Shown piece after piece: positions 1-11,400 of a stretch of DNA of 32,436 bases. Source of the DNA: Irineochytrium annulatum (taxonomy: Eukaryota > Chytridiomycota > Chytridiomycetes > Chytridiales > Chytridiaceae); assembly GCA_027600665.1 (NCBI GenBank), contig JADGJL010000158.1, positions 1 to 32,436 of the forward strand. Direction: 5' to 3'. The translations under genes and the position numbers were made by a program. The notes beneath the pieces were generated by a model. It worked only from the letters and a program-made list of their open reading frames with translations. It had not been told where the DNA came from and searched no databases. Within the stretch, counting starts at the first letter, position 1. Each line of letters opens with the position of its first letter.

Positions 1-161
1 ACGTTGGCATCGCCCCCCGGCGCGAGGGCGTCCGGGGGCGTCGTGGGGGGGTTGATGAGGACGTGCGCACGCTTCCGGGGCATCTTCGGCGGGGTGGAGG
101 AGATGACGGCGGCTGGCGGGGCGATGGAGGGGACGGCGCGGGCGGATGATCGAAGGCGCAT
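1..161 (-). CDS. Possible 5' end of an unidentified gene (partial)
   Basis: From an ATG at 161 the minus strand stays open for 53 codons to the window edge. The frame is also open upstream of that ATG to about position 370 without another ATG. The peptide is rich in Ala, Pro, Ser and basic residues, with a short stretch reading TPPKMPRKRAHVLINPPTTP, which resembles a disordered N-terminus of a nuclear protein. No domain is recognisable in so short a piece. GC-rich DNA often keeps spurious frames open, so this is only a candidate start exon running off the left edge. The opposite strand is open over the same bases but gives a less protein-like product. Confidence 0.3.
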   Translation of the reverse strand, partial: MRLRSSARAVPSIAPPAAVISSTPPKMPRKRAHVLINPPTTPPDALAPGGDAN

Positions 162-1843
162 TGCAATCGACCGTTTCAGAGGAGTGGCCAAGCCGCCTAG
201 AGATTGTCCTGGAGTCGCCTCGAGACCGTCACCGGCCGTCCTCCAACCTTTGCTACCGGGAATATCCCCCACAGGTTTAGGCGAGGTGGAGGCTGACGTA
301 CAGGAGTGGCGCTGGTTGACTTTATGGATGAGACTCCGTCTATGGCTGATGCGGGCGTTCGTGGGTCAACGACCGATTGTGATGGTGCGGAACGGGGCGG
401 TGGCGTTAGCTTTTTGTGCATAGGAAAGAGGCTGCGTGGTGGTGAGAAGGCTTGCGCAGAATGGGTATCAGGATACGAGAAGGGGGGGGGCAGAGAACTG
501 CGCTGACGTATTGTGATCACCTGGCTACTTGACTTGACGGCGTCCCGTGGCGAAGTAGGGCTATCAACCAGGCTGGCGATTTGGCGTGGAAAGGGATAAC
601 GGCGCTGTCTTTGGTTTGGGTTGCCCATCTTGAGACGTGGCGCAAACGGTCACGAACTTGCCGTCGATCGCTCCTCGAGGGCATCACCTGCCGCCGCACG
701 TCCTGCTCGCGGTCTTTTGGCCGCACAGCAAGGGGACGATGGGTTTCGTAAAGGCGCGGATAAACCTCGACTTTCACGTTTCGTTCTGGAGGACGGGTCG
801 AGGGTGCGCCGAGGGGGGCGCTGGCCAAATTAGCGAGGTGTCGTGGACATGGCGTGGACAGCTACAGGTCTCTGCTGCGAAACTTCAAGAAGGCGCAGGA
901 TGGAACACGGCCGGTGTAATCGGGTGGGATGTGTACGAATTTGTGGGGCAACTGAATGATGGATCGTCAAATAGCGGCGATGGGATTTGGTTGCAGTGTA
1001 GCAGCATTGACCACCGTCATTGCTGCCTGCAGCACTTTCAACGCCTTGCGGGGATGAACGTGAAGCTGCTGCTGGGATCGTCGTTGAGGAGCGATGGAGG
1101 TGCTAGACGCTGTAGGGTTGTTGAGAGTAGCGAGGGTAGTGGGATTGGCGGACGCGACGCTGGGGAGGGGCACCAGCTGGAAGGGCACGGGCAGCGGCAG
1201 TCATTAGTAGCTTTTATGGCCACAAATTGTTAATCGGACGGCATTCCGAGTGCTTTGTATTTGCTTATTAAATCCGCTTAGCTTATGTCTGCGATCGTTA
1301 CAGCCGACGGGAATGGATAGTGGCTCATTCCCAGCCGATCGGGTCGCACACGCATTTCACCCAAGGCAAGCTGGTCGCTGACGAAGGAACGACGGCCTCC
1401 GCAACCCCACCGCCGTCGCCGCTCCCCTCCCCAGGAAGATCCCCGCCAGCAGCAGGCCGGGCGATCCGATCTCTCCTCCCATCTTAGGGTGCACTCTTTG
1501 GAACTCAATTGGAACGGTAATCTCGCACCGACAGGCCAGACCGCAATCCGCAAGCCTCGATCGCGCAGCTGGCCGCTCGCCGATCCCTCGCGGACGCCTA
1601 TCCATTCTACACCCAGCTTCTTGCTACACCAGCCCCACGCCGGCAACCATTCCTCCAACGTCTACAACTCTTAGGACCTGGACGTCGTCAACCAGCATCA
1701 TCGGCGACGCCTTCACAGCCAAGGTTCATCCCCCGATCGTCCAGACGCTTTCATCCACGACCAAAGGGCTGGCAGCGGTCCGGGTCCTCGCTACCCCTCC
1801 ACGGCTGACCGCAACTGTGCATCCCGACCCCCACGGTCAAACG
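162..1843. other. Long stretch with no convincing gene; possible 5' leader of the kinase
   Basis: Several open frames of 60-200 codons exist on both strands, but none carries a recognisable domain, and the longest plus-strand one (637-1233) starts at GTG rather than ATG. No tRNA-like A/B boxes were seen. The stretch 1490-1843 is open in the same frame as the histidine kinase but has no ATG, and a possible splice acceptor (ATCTTAG) ends near 1487. Part of it could therefore be an extra 5' exon or the 5' untranslated leader of the kinase. The rest probably holds its promoter. Confidence 0.4.
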
Positions 1844-4800
1844 ATGCTCTGGGACGACCATGCCGGCGCTCAGACGATACAGCATTACCTCTCTTTCCTT
1901 CCAATACCCGCATACATTGTCGAGTTGCCAGCGCTGCGCACCGAGACGGACGCGAGCTCGGACCCGCCACGGCTGGCGTCAGCCGTTTGGATGAACGCCA
2001 GCTTCGCAGATGTGTGTGATATGCGGCCTGGCGCGGCCGCGCGTGACCTGCTTGACCCCGTGACACTTCGACGACGGACGCGGTGGACGGCGGGTACCGG
2101 GCTCCGGTTGAACGCAGACATGAGCTCGCGGGATCGGTACGAGGCGTGGCTGGGATCGTGCCCGAGAGGGGCGAGGGAGGTGTTCGCCGTGGACGCAGGA
2201 TGCTGGGTCGAGTGCGTGGCGGTGCCGATTGTCCTTGACCCGGGGGACACCGTGAGGTTGGCTGTGCAGGTGCGGATCCTAGACGGGGATTCGCACGCAA
2301 TCGTCGGGGGCTGCGGCATCGTGGCGGCGGCAAGCTCGACGGAGGATGGGACGGTTTGGAAGCGGTGGGGTCCAGCGCGGGTTAGCGACGAGTCGGAGAC
2401 GCTTGCGTCGGAGGACCGGTTGTTGTACGGCTCGAGCCCTAAGACTGTAATGGGCAGCCCCATGAAGAGCATTTTGAATTCGTTGGTTGGCCCGCCGGAG
2501 CTGATGTTGACGGGTCTTATGGGCAAGCTTGTGGCCGAGTACGACTGGTCGAAGATACCGGAAATCGGCCCAATCGAAAGTTGGCCTATGACGCTGAGGG
2601 CAGCCGTCAACTTGACGATCAACTCACCGGATCCCGCTGTCCTGTACTGGGGATCGCAAAATTGGATTATCGGTATGTAATTCCTAAGGACGTTGCTGTG
2701 TCGTGATGCTGACGGCTTTTGTGTAGCTTACAACGATGTCCATATTCCGATAGCCAAGATGCACCCGGTAACTTTTCTTTAAATTTATTATGAGGCTGAA
2801 GTTGTTCAGGAAATTGGTATGCGGTATCTTGAAGCCTACCCGGCTTTTAAGGTCGATCTGGTGAAGAAAGCGAAGGAGAAAGGAGTGGCGGCGCTTCTTA
2901 TCAACCAAAGCGCCTATATTTTGACCCACGACAGCGGTCACGAGGAGGAGGTGTTCTTTACGGTTAGATTGATTGAATTGGCTTTTACGTTTCCTTGCAT
3001 TCTGACTCCCATGCTAGTTCTGCCGCATGCCGCTGCCTGACGACGTTGGGAATTTTACGGGTGCTTTGTACATATCCAGCGAGGGGACTGCGGACGTTTC
3101 CAAAATGCGTCGGATGAACATAATGACCGACTTCACGAAATACGTCTCGGCATCCCAAACCATCGACGACGCCTGGCAACGTGCCGCCGACGCCGTCACA
3201 GCCACCAACATCCGTAAGGACGTCCCCACCGCCCTCATCTATCGCCACTCCTACGCTTCCGACCGCATCGACGCCGTGCCATCTCGGGCAGAAGACCTGT
3301 CGCCGACGCAGGTCGCATGGCTTAAAGCGGCGCCGTCGTCCGTCGACCTCATTACAGACGATGTCGAGTTCTCATCGTCACCGACGACGACGCAGCCGGA
3401 GGTGACGCAGCTGATTATCGGACTGTTAAGGCGGGCGTGGGAGTCTGGGACGAGGCAGGAGATGACGTTGGAGGAGAAGTCGTTCAGGACGCTAGTGGTC
3501 TTGCCCCTGGGCTCGTCGCATAATAACTCACAGGTGGGAGGGTTTTGCAGGGATTTGCTGTCCCAACGAGCTAACTTGATTCGTAGGGACTTTTGGTGCT
3601 TGAGACAAATCCGCTATTGCCGTATAATGAGGCCTACAAGAACTTTTTTGAAATGATTGTGTGAGTTCGGTTGCCGCCCTACAGTACCGATTTGCGTCTG
3701 CTTACCTTGAAAAATGCTTTCAGGCATCAAATATCGATGGCAATTGTCAACATATCGTCGCTGATTGAGGCGAAGACGAAGGCTGACGCATTGACCGAAC
3801 TGGATAAAGTGAAGACGGCATTCTTTACATCGATGAGGTACTTTGGAGTTCTTAGCCCGATTGCTGAATTCCTTAACTAGCCACGAGCTGCGGACGCCGC
3901 TGACTTTAATTCTCGGCCCTTTGGAGGATAGCCTAGACGAAGCATGTATACCGCTGAAGATTCGGCGGAATCTCCGCCTTGCGCACGGGAACGCCGTCCG
4001 AGTTCTGAAGGTCATCAACGACCTCTTAGAATTCTCACGCGTCCAGTCGGGGAGGATGGTTGCAACCTTTCGGCCGACGGACGTAGCGGAAAAGACGCGG
4101 TTTATCGCGTCGCTGTTTGGTAGCGCTGCAGAGAGGTCGGGCTTGGAGTATGTTGTGGATGTCGACTCGAATGTGACGGAGCCTGCGTACATTGATTGCG
4201 GTAGGCATTCTGTTGCCCCAAGCCTCTATTGCGGCGTTAAGTCACTAACTCTACCTCGATAAATAGATATGTGGGAGCACGTGGTATTTAACTTGTAAGT
4301 TCGCTTCGCATGTTTGTCGTCAAGTCATCATTGCTATTAGGCTAGGGAACGCGATTAAGTTCACGGTGAAAGGGAAGATCGTGTGCCGCCTGTACGCCAA
4401 CGCATCGACTCTTTACTTTAGCGTAGAGGACACCGGCGTTGGCATTGCGGAGGAGGACCTTGGAAACCTGTTTCAAACTTTCCAGCGGTTTCAGTCAAGT
4501 CGCGGGGGCCGAGCCGTAGCGGGCAGCGGGATCGGTCTCGCCCTAACGAAAGAGCTGGTGAAGCTTCACGGTGGCAATATAAGCGTCACGAGCTCCGTCG
4601 GCGTTGGGACTACAATCACGGTCTCGATACCGCTTGGATGCTCACACCTGCCCCCCGACAGGATCGTAAAGGCGGTCCCAGGATCGCCGCCGGATAATGT
4701 CGACGATGAGCTGAAGCGGCGCGTCCGGCAATACTGGACGGCGAATGAGGCGTCGCAGTCGATCTCTTCAGTCGATGTAAATTCGCCGATGGAGGAGAGC

Positions 4801-7588
4801 GCAGCTTACTTGGAGCATTCAAACCTGGAGGTCGATGACGCGGATGCGACGGCCGCGGCGAAGAAGTACACGGTCTTTGTCGTTGGTAAGCCGGCTTTTC
4901 TTAAATCGGTTTAACGATTTGTTAAGACGATAATGGGGATATGAGGAATTACGTGTCATCTCTTCTGATGTCTTATAACACGAGGGAGTTCGTTAATGGC
5001 GAGACGGCGCTGAAGGCCGCCAGCGAGGAGGCACCGGACCTCATTATCTGCGATGTGATGTGAGTCGCGCACTCAACTTTTCATCGGTACTTATTTACCT
5101 TTGTAAAGGATGCCGGTAATGGACGGGTTGTCGATGGTTCGGAACCTGCGAAAGAACCAAAAGACGAGCTGGATTCCGGTGATTTTGCTCACCGGGCGCA
5201 CTGGCGAACAGGCTCTTGTCAGCGCTCTCGGGGCAGGAGCGGATGATTGCATGGTGAGTTTGGTATTGGATCTTACTAATAATTCTAACCTTCAAAAGGT
5301 GAAACCGTTTGGCGGCAAAGAGCTGCTTGCCCGGGTTAAAACGCAGCTCGAATTGGGACGTATCCGGCATCAGTTGGAGGCGGAGAAGGACCGGACGGAG
5401 AAAAAGCACATGCAGCTGGCTGCCATTTCACCCGTTTGCTTCTTCTGGGCGGACGAGCACCGAATCATTACGGTTTGGAATAGGCTGTTGGAGGACTTCT
5501 TTGAGGTTAAACCGGAAATGGTCACTCGCTTTAAGGAAGATGCTGCGTGGCGGCGATCATTGTAGGCTAAATATTTTCGATAACCTTTAAGCTCCTTTAG
5601 CATTCATGAAGAAGACCGAGAAAAGTACACAAAAAGGTACGAGGATGCCTTTGTGGCGAGGACAAACTTCGTTGCCGAGTACCGAATAAATCCGCCAAGC
5701 GGGAACATTCGTTGGATTAAGCATGAAGGTAACAATAACGAAGGCGGTTGCGCGGTATCTAACGACTTTGACTAGCTATTGTTGATACTGATGCGAGAGG
5801 GAACTTCAAGGGCCATCTTCATTGCCTTACAAATATTACCGAGGCGAAGCGGATGGAAAATGAGCGCCTGGAAGCGGCTCGGAGAGAGGAGGCTGCGCAA
5901 AGACGGAGAGCCGATGAGGCGGAGGAGAGCCGGAAACAGCAGGAAAGCTTTATTGATATGGTATGGATTGGAATATATTTATCGACATCCTAAATTTTGT
6001 TAGATTTGCCACGAAATAAGAAATCCTTTGAATGGTGAGCGCTGGATTATTTTTTTCCTTTATTTTGTATTTGGGGAGCCATGCTAACTTACAATATTAG
6101 GCATAATGAATAGCAACTATTTCATTGCGGAGTCGTTGGCGGACATCAAAAAGGCCATCACTGCGGGAGAGCAGGGGCCGGTAGAGGAGCTTAACAAGCT
6201 TCTGGATAGCGCCCAAGACGCAGCTGAAGCTATCTCTCAATGCTCAAAACATCAGAAGGTACGATCATGGGTGGAGTGATCACTTTTAATTAAGCTCTCA
6301 GGTGATTGTGGACGACGTATTGACGTCAAGCAAGCTCAACATGGACCTTCTCGTTATTAGCACCACGACCGAATTCGACCCCCAGCAGCTGTTGACGACG
6401 CTTCATCAAACGTTTAAATCCGACCTCGATGCGAAGCGGATAACGACCTCGATTTCCGTATCAGCCAACTTTGAACGGTTGCGGGGATCAACATTTACTG
6501 GAGACCCGTCCCGTCTCAGTCAGATTCTCATCAACTTGCTTATCAACGCGATCAAGTTCACCCAAAACGTCGAGATTCGTGAGATCGAGTCGTCCCTTGA
6601 TGCCTTTATCATCCGGCCGGGATCATGCCGGCTCTGCTATGCGATCAAGGACAGCGGGATTGGGATGACGGAGGAGGAGAAGATGTCTTTATTTCGGAGG
6701 TTCAGCCAGGCGTCCGCGAAGGTAGTACGCATTGCACAATTGCCTCTGAATCTTTCAAAGACATATGCCGAGTACGGCGGGTCGGGCCTTGGCCTATTTA
6801 TCTCGAAGCGGTTGATTGAAATGATGGTAATTAGGAATGGCAGGCGCAGAGCAACGTAACTAACCGCTATACTAGAACGGAACGATTCACGTAGTCAGCG
6901 AGAAAGGGAAGGGATGCGTGTTTTCGTTCGACGTCGAGGTTGCCTGTTCTCCCCCAGCTTTGATAAACTCGCCAACCGCTCAGTTGACATTGGATACTTC
7001 TCGCTTGAACGGCATTGTCCGCGAATTGAGCAAAGGTTTTAGATGCCTAGTCGTCGGTAAGTTGTTTGTTTAGCCGGAGGAAGCAATGTTAAACCCCCTC
7101 CAGACGACAATGAAATAAACCGAAAGGTTCTTACACGACACCTCAAAGCTCTCGGGCACCAGTGCGAAATGGCCTGCAACGGCCAGGAGGCCGTCGATAT
7201 GATTGCCGCCGACCATTCCCGCTTCGATAAGATTTTGATGGACATGGAAATGCCTATCAAGGACGGCTGCGAGGCAACGCGGGCAATACGGGTTTTGGAG
7301 GGCGAAAAGCGGCTCGCCGAACTTCATATCATTGCGGTCACGGGGAACGCTCGGCAAGAAAAAATCAAGATGGCAATCGACTCGGGAATGCAGAATGGTA
7401 TTTTTTTTGTAATGATTGCCCTTTTGCAGGGCCTAACGTTTCTTTCCTTCATCAACAGTTCTGCTTAAGCCGTTTACGAGAGAACAGTAAGTCAATCATG
7501 CATTTGTTTTTTAAAGGGATCTAACTCACTTTGAATTAGGTTAATCGATGCTATATCGGACGCAGCGTTCGCGCCAAAGCCGCGGTAA
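1844..7588 (+). CDS. Double hybrid histidine kinase (two kinase cores, two receiver domains)
   Basis: Exons: 1844-2672, 2727-2767, 2810-2962, 3018-3533, 3587-3660, 3724-3837, 3881-4200, 4267-4294, 4341-4885, 4927-5059, 5109-5253, 5299-5561, 5601-5728, 5776-5960, 6004-6034, 6101-6258, 6302-6721, 6761-6826, 6876-7056, 7104-7397, 7459-7486, 7540-7588 (1566 aa). A PAS-like N-terminus is followed by a DWSK...ESWP segment typical of fungal hybrid kinases. Then come a GAF-like region (about 350-560), HisKA 1 with MSHELRTPL (His577), an HATPase with DTGVGI and GSGIGLAL boxes, REC 1 (DDN start, Asp916, VKPF), a PAS domain (about 1020-1140), HisKA 2 with ICHEIRNPLN (His1161), HATPase 2 (DSGIGM, GSGLGL), and REC 2 (Asp1490, LKPF). 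All phosphotransfer residues are present, so two His-to-Asp relays in one cytosolic chain are expected, passing phosphate to a separate HPt protein. No transmembrane segment was seen. The start is tentative because the frame is open upstream without an ATG. Confidence 0.93.
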
Positions 7589-8012
7589 CTCAGCAACTCA
7601 CACTCCTCAGACATTGTTTATTTACGACTATTATTCCAAGTTGTGTCTTCTTCAAGTTTAATTATCGCATATCCGTTGTTCGGAACTTAACGAACATTTT
7701 CTCTGTAATTGCCGTGGTAGCTGCGTACCAATTTGTATATTATAATAGATATTTACATGACCCGTCATAGAGATCTTGTTAATTTCTCGTTTCCTTCTAA
7801 CCTTTTTCTCAAGTCATACCGCCTTCACTCGAGCTGCAGGAAGGTCTGATTTGTCGCAATATCTGAGCGCGTATAAAATGGTCTTTCTTTCGTCGAAATC
7901 TTAAATAATAAACGAAAAGCGTCAAACATGTGGTCCTTACCGTAGCTACCTTCTCCCCTGTCATCTGCGCCTTAATTCGGTCATGACAACAAAATAATTG
8001 TCAACAAAATAA
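7589..8012. other. Intergenic region, kinase 3' side to tRNA
   Basis: This is AT-rich compared with the flanking coding DNA and has no open frame of interest. It contains an AATAAA at 7907-7912, about 320 nt past the kinase stop, which may serve as its polyadenylation signal. No other structure was recognised. Confidence 0.5.
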
Positions 8013-8095
8013 GGGCAGATGGCCGAGTTGGTCTAAGGCGCTACGTTCAGGTCGTAGTCTAGTAATAGGCGTGGGTTCGAATCCCACTCTGCTCA
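8013..8095 (+). tRNA. tRNA-Leu, anticodon CAG
   Basis: The 83-nt sequence folds as a class-II tRNA. The acceptor stem pairs GGGCAGA (8013-8019) with TCTGCTC (8088-8094), with discriminator A at 8095. The D stem is GCC/GGC. The anticodon stem CTACG/CGTAG encloses loop TTCAGGT, with anticodon CAG at 8048-8050. A variable arm of about 13 nt has a CTA/TAG stem, and the T arm is GTGGG-TTCGAAT-CCCAC. There is no intron and the CCA is not encoded. The base before the anticodon (position 33) is the normal T, and discriminator A fits Leu rather than Ser, so there is no hint of CUG reassignment. The internal A box (about 8020-8031) and B box (about 8074-8084) are intact. Confidence 0.96.
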
Positions 8096-8109
8096 CGTTT
8101 ATTTGTTAC

Positions 8110-8119
8110 TTTTTTTTTT
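8110..8119 (+). terminator. RNA polymerase III terminator
   Basis: A run of ten T residues lies 14 nt after the end of the tRNA. This is the usual Pol III stop signal on the coding strand. Confidence 0.85.
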
Positions 8120-8432
8120 ATCACTTTCGTTGATCATTTCTGATTCTTCTGTAAAAGATGTTTATTACAGGGTGTGTGTCGTGATAAATTCAAAACTTCC
8201 CTTTCAACTCGTCAGATTGTCCTGTCGACATATCCCCGCTACCACCTATGACACGTCCACTAGGAGCATAATCGTCCTGCTGACTCCCCCTCCCGTTGAG
8301 GGAAGATTCTGCGACATACACCCGGTTGTTTGTAATGATCGTTTATTTCTAAACTCACTGGGCTCCAATTGATAACCCATAACGTCAAACAAGCTGACAC
8401 ACTACCGCACACTACCGCACACGACTGGCACG
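8120..8432. other. Intergenic region between the tRNA and the UTP4 stop
   Basis: No gene was recognised. On the minus strand it should hold the 3' untranslated region of the UTP4 gene, with a polyadenylation signal at 8342-8347. A short direct repeat (ACTACCGCAC twice) lies at 8401-8420. Confidence 0.5.
8342..8347 (-). promoter_or_regulatory. Probable polyadenylation signal of the UTP4 gene
   Basis: An AATAAA on the minus strand lies 85 nt beyond the UTP4 stop codon. That is a plausible distance for a 3' processing signal. Confidence 0.4.
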
Positions 8433-11400
8433 CTAAGTGCCATAGCGCTTCCTGTAATAACCGGCCGGCAACCCATCAATCACGCTCAACAAGGGCCTCT
8501 CCACTGCCACGGCCTCTTTCTCCCCCATAAACCCGAAAAACATGAGCGGTCCATAGTTGTGGTTCATCTGGAACGACGACTGAGGCGGCCTGTGATCTCT
8601 GAAGTGGCCCGGCGTCCACGATGGTGCACCTGCAACGACTTGCGGTGCGGGCGCCGCAGGTTTAATCACATCCTCGACCTCCTCGTCCGAGCTGTCGATA
8701 GTGATGACGCCGTTGCTCTCCGAGACGCCTCCGCTCTTCTTCTTCCGCTTCTGCACCTTGGCCGGCGGGGCGGGCCTTGGCGCGGGCTTCGACGCCGCGT
8801 CCGCAACGGCAGCGGCGGCGATCGCCTCGCGCTTTCGCTTGCCCGTCCACCCGCCGGGTCGGAGAGGGAAGTCACGCTCCCCTATGGGCTTCGTCACGTC
8901 GACGCTGCAGAGGTAGGTCCCCGCCCAAACGACCATGATCTCGGGGCGGGAGACGGTGGCGGCGTGTCCCATGATGATTTCGTTGCGGTGCAGGAACCGG
9001 TCGGGCAGCCGGCCAGAGCACTCGCGCGACCAGTCCGAGAGGCGGCCGTCCTCTGCGTCGTAGATAAAGAGCTCGTTCGACGCCAGCGAGACGGTCAGGG
9101 ATGGAGAGAGTGGGTGGAAGGAGATGGAGGTGTGGAGCGATTTGAAGCGCGGGAGCGTGACGTGGTGCTGTGGGAGGAACGAGCGTAAGCGACATGAATA
9201 AACGGCCAAGCAAATACAAATGCAAACCTTCAAAGTGTCCAGATTAAAGACAAGAATCCTATTTGCCAGATCCCCCGTCGCGAGCCACTGCCCGTCCGCA
9301 CTGATTGCTAAAGAGCAAACCAGCTCCTTTCCCCCAAACATCGCCTGCGTCTTGGTGCCGGACGCCATCGCGCCGTCACCCAGCCCCTCGCCCGAAATCC
9401 CGACCCCGTCCCGATGCTGCGAGAACGACGCAATAATCTCTACACCGGCCTTCGTCGTCGGAGACCGGGGCCCGACGCCATCATCCGACTTCCTTTTCCG
9501 CACGTCCTCCGTCCTCATGCCCGCGAACGCCATCGAGACGTCCACGACCCGCACGACTGAGTCGACGCCGGCCAAGATGAGCCGCTTCGAGTCCGGCGTG
9601 AACTTCAGCTGATGAGACCCGGGAATCTGGGAAGGGGACGGGAAGGACCTGATGCGCGTGATGGTAGTGAAGCCCTTGCTAAGGGTCGAGTCCGCGTCGG
9701 CGAGTATTGAGGCGATGTGGTACAGGCGCGTGCACTCTAGGTCCGAAAGCGCCACGAGGGTTCCGTCGTCCGAAATAGCCGCGGATACCAGGTTCGTGGC
9801 GCACTGGTACAGCTTGTTAGATTAACGTAGTGAAGAATAGTTTGGGATGATCTACCAACCTTCACCTTAATTTCCGCGATCAACTTGTGCACCTTGACAA
9901 CATCCAGTCTCGTCCCCGTCCTCTGCGCCTCCCTAGCCTTCCTAGCAACCTCATCACCCTCCGGGAAACCTAGCGCCTCCATATTCCTCGCCAGTTCCAA
10001 CGCCTCCGACGCCACCCCCAAAGCCCAGATCTTAACTTTGTTGTCGTACCGGCACAGCACTCGCCTCGCTCCCTCCGCGAGGCTGACGAGCGGCTTCTGC
10101 GGGAACGGCATGTGCCTGAACTGCTTGGACGACGGGTATAGCGACACCGTGGTCGAGATCGTCAAGACCGTGTCGACGCCCCCTGAGACGATACTGTCGA
10201 TCGGCTTCACCTCGCAAAGCGCGAGCGCCCTCACGTCGTGCGAGTGGAACCGTCGGTCGCCCGAGACGATCCAATTCCTGCCCGAGGCCATGTTGTTGCC
10301 ATGCCTCCTCCCTCCACCACCGCCGCTTCCGCCGGCAACGCCGCCGACGACAGCCCCGCCCTCCACCATCCTATACTGCACCACCTTCCTATCGATCCCG
10401 CTCGAGAACACGACCTCCTCCCCGGGCTCCCCGCCGACGGCCAGGCACAGCACGTCCGCCGCGTGCGCCCTCAGCCTCCGCGTCATCGTGCCATTATTCC
10501 CCCAGAACGTGACGGCTCCTAATGAGTCCCCGCTCACGAGCGTGCCGCTTTCGTCCCCCAAGTAAGCCACGGACCAGACGAGCGTCTCCTCCCTGCTCAC
10601 GGTGTCGACCGTCGACCTCCGTATAAGCCTCCTCGTCGCCGTGTCGTACACCCTCACACACGAGTCCGTCGAGCCCGTTGCGAGCCTGGACCCGTTCGGG
10701 TGGTACGCGAGCGAGAGGATTCTACCGTCCTGGCGATCGTAAGTTTGGGAGTATGCAATTGTGGCGGCGGCGCTGCCGGTGCCGAGAACGGTGAAGATGC
10801 GGACGCAGCCGTCCTCGCAGCCGACGGCGATATCGGATCCCGAGGGCGAGACGGCCATGCACCAGATCGAGCCGCCGCCGGACTCGACGCGGTAGCGGGG
10901 GGAGAGGGTCGTGAGGTCCCACTCGGTGATATAGCCGTCGAGGCCGGCTGTGATCAGACGAGGAGGTGGGGTCTCTGCTTGCTTCTTGCTAGGAGTGGAA
11001 TTGGCCTTATTCGGCTTCCGCCGTTGTTTCGATTCGTCATCGTCCTCGTCATTATCATCGTCCGCTTCGTCCTCCTCCTCGGCAGCTTGGCCAGGGACCC
11101 AGACGACACTCTCGATCGTCGACCCCGATACTCCGGGGATAGTCTAAAAAACAACCGAAGGTTCAGCTCACAGCTGCATACATGCATCAACCAAAAAAAA
11201 ACCAAAAAAAAAAATACCAACCCGCTCAAGGTGCCACCGATGCGGATTCCAAATCTCCACGTCTCCGTTCGCCCTCGCACACGCCAGCCGTATGCCCGCA
11301 ACCTCCCTCGCCCTCGTTGGCCCATCCATCCCCCTCTCCCGGTTTCCCCTACCCCTCCTCAGCGCTGGCGGGATCCAAAACGCGAGCGCGTTGATCGCGG

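Noticed and set aside
197..628. 143-codon minus-strand Ser/Pro-rich frame with an ATG
   Set aside because: No recognisable domain and no convincing splice link to the candidate frame at 1-161. It could be a 5' exon, but I cannot support that.
637..1233. 198-codon plus-strand frame
   Set aside because: It begins at GTG, has no domain and an implausible composition; several other frames are open over the same bases.
8013..8095. A CUG-reassigning tRNA-Ser(CAG)
   Set aside because: The tRNA has T at position 33, discriminator A and Leu-type D-arm features, so it is an ordinary tRNA-Leu.
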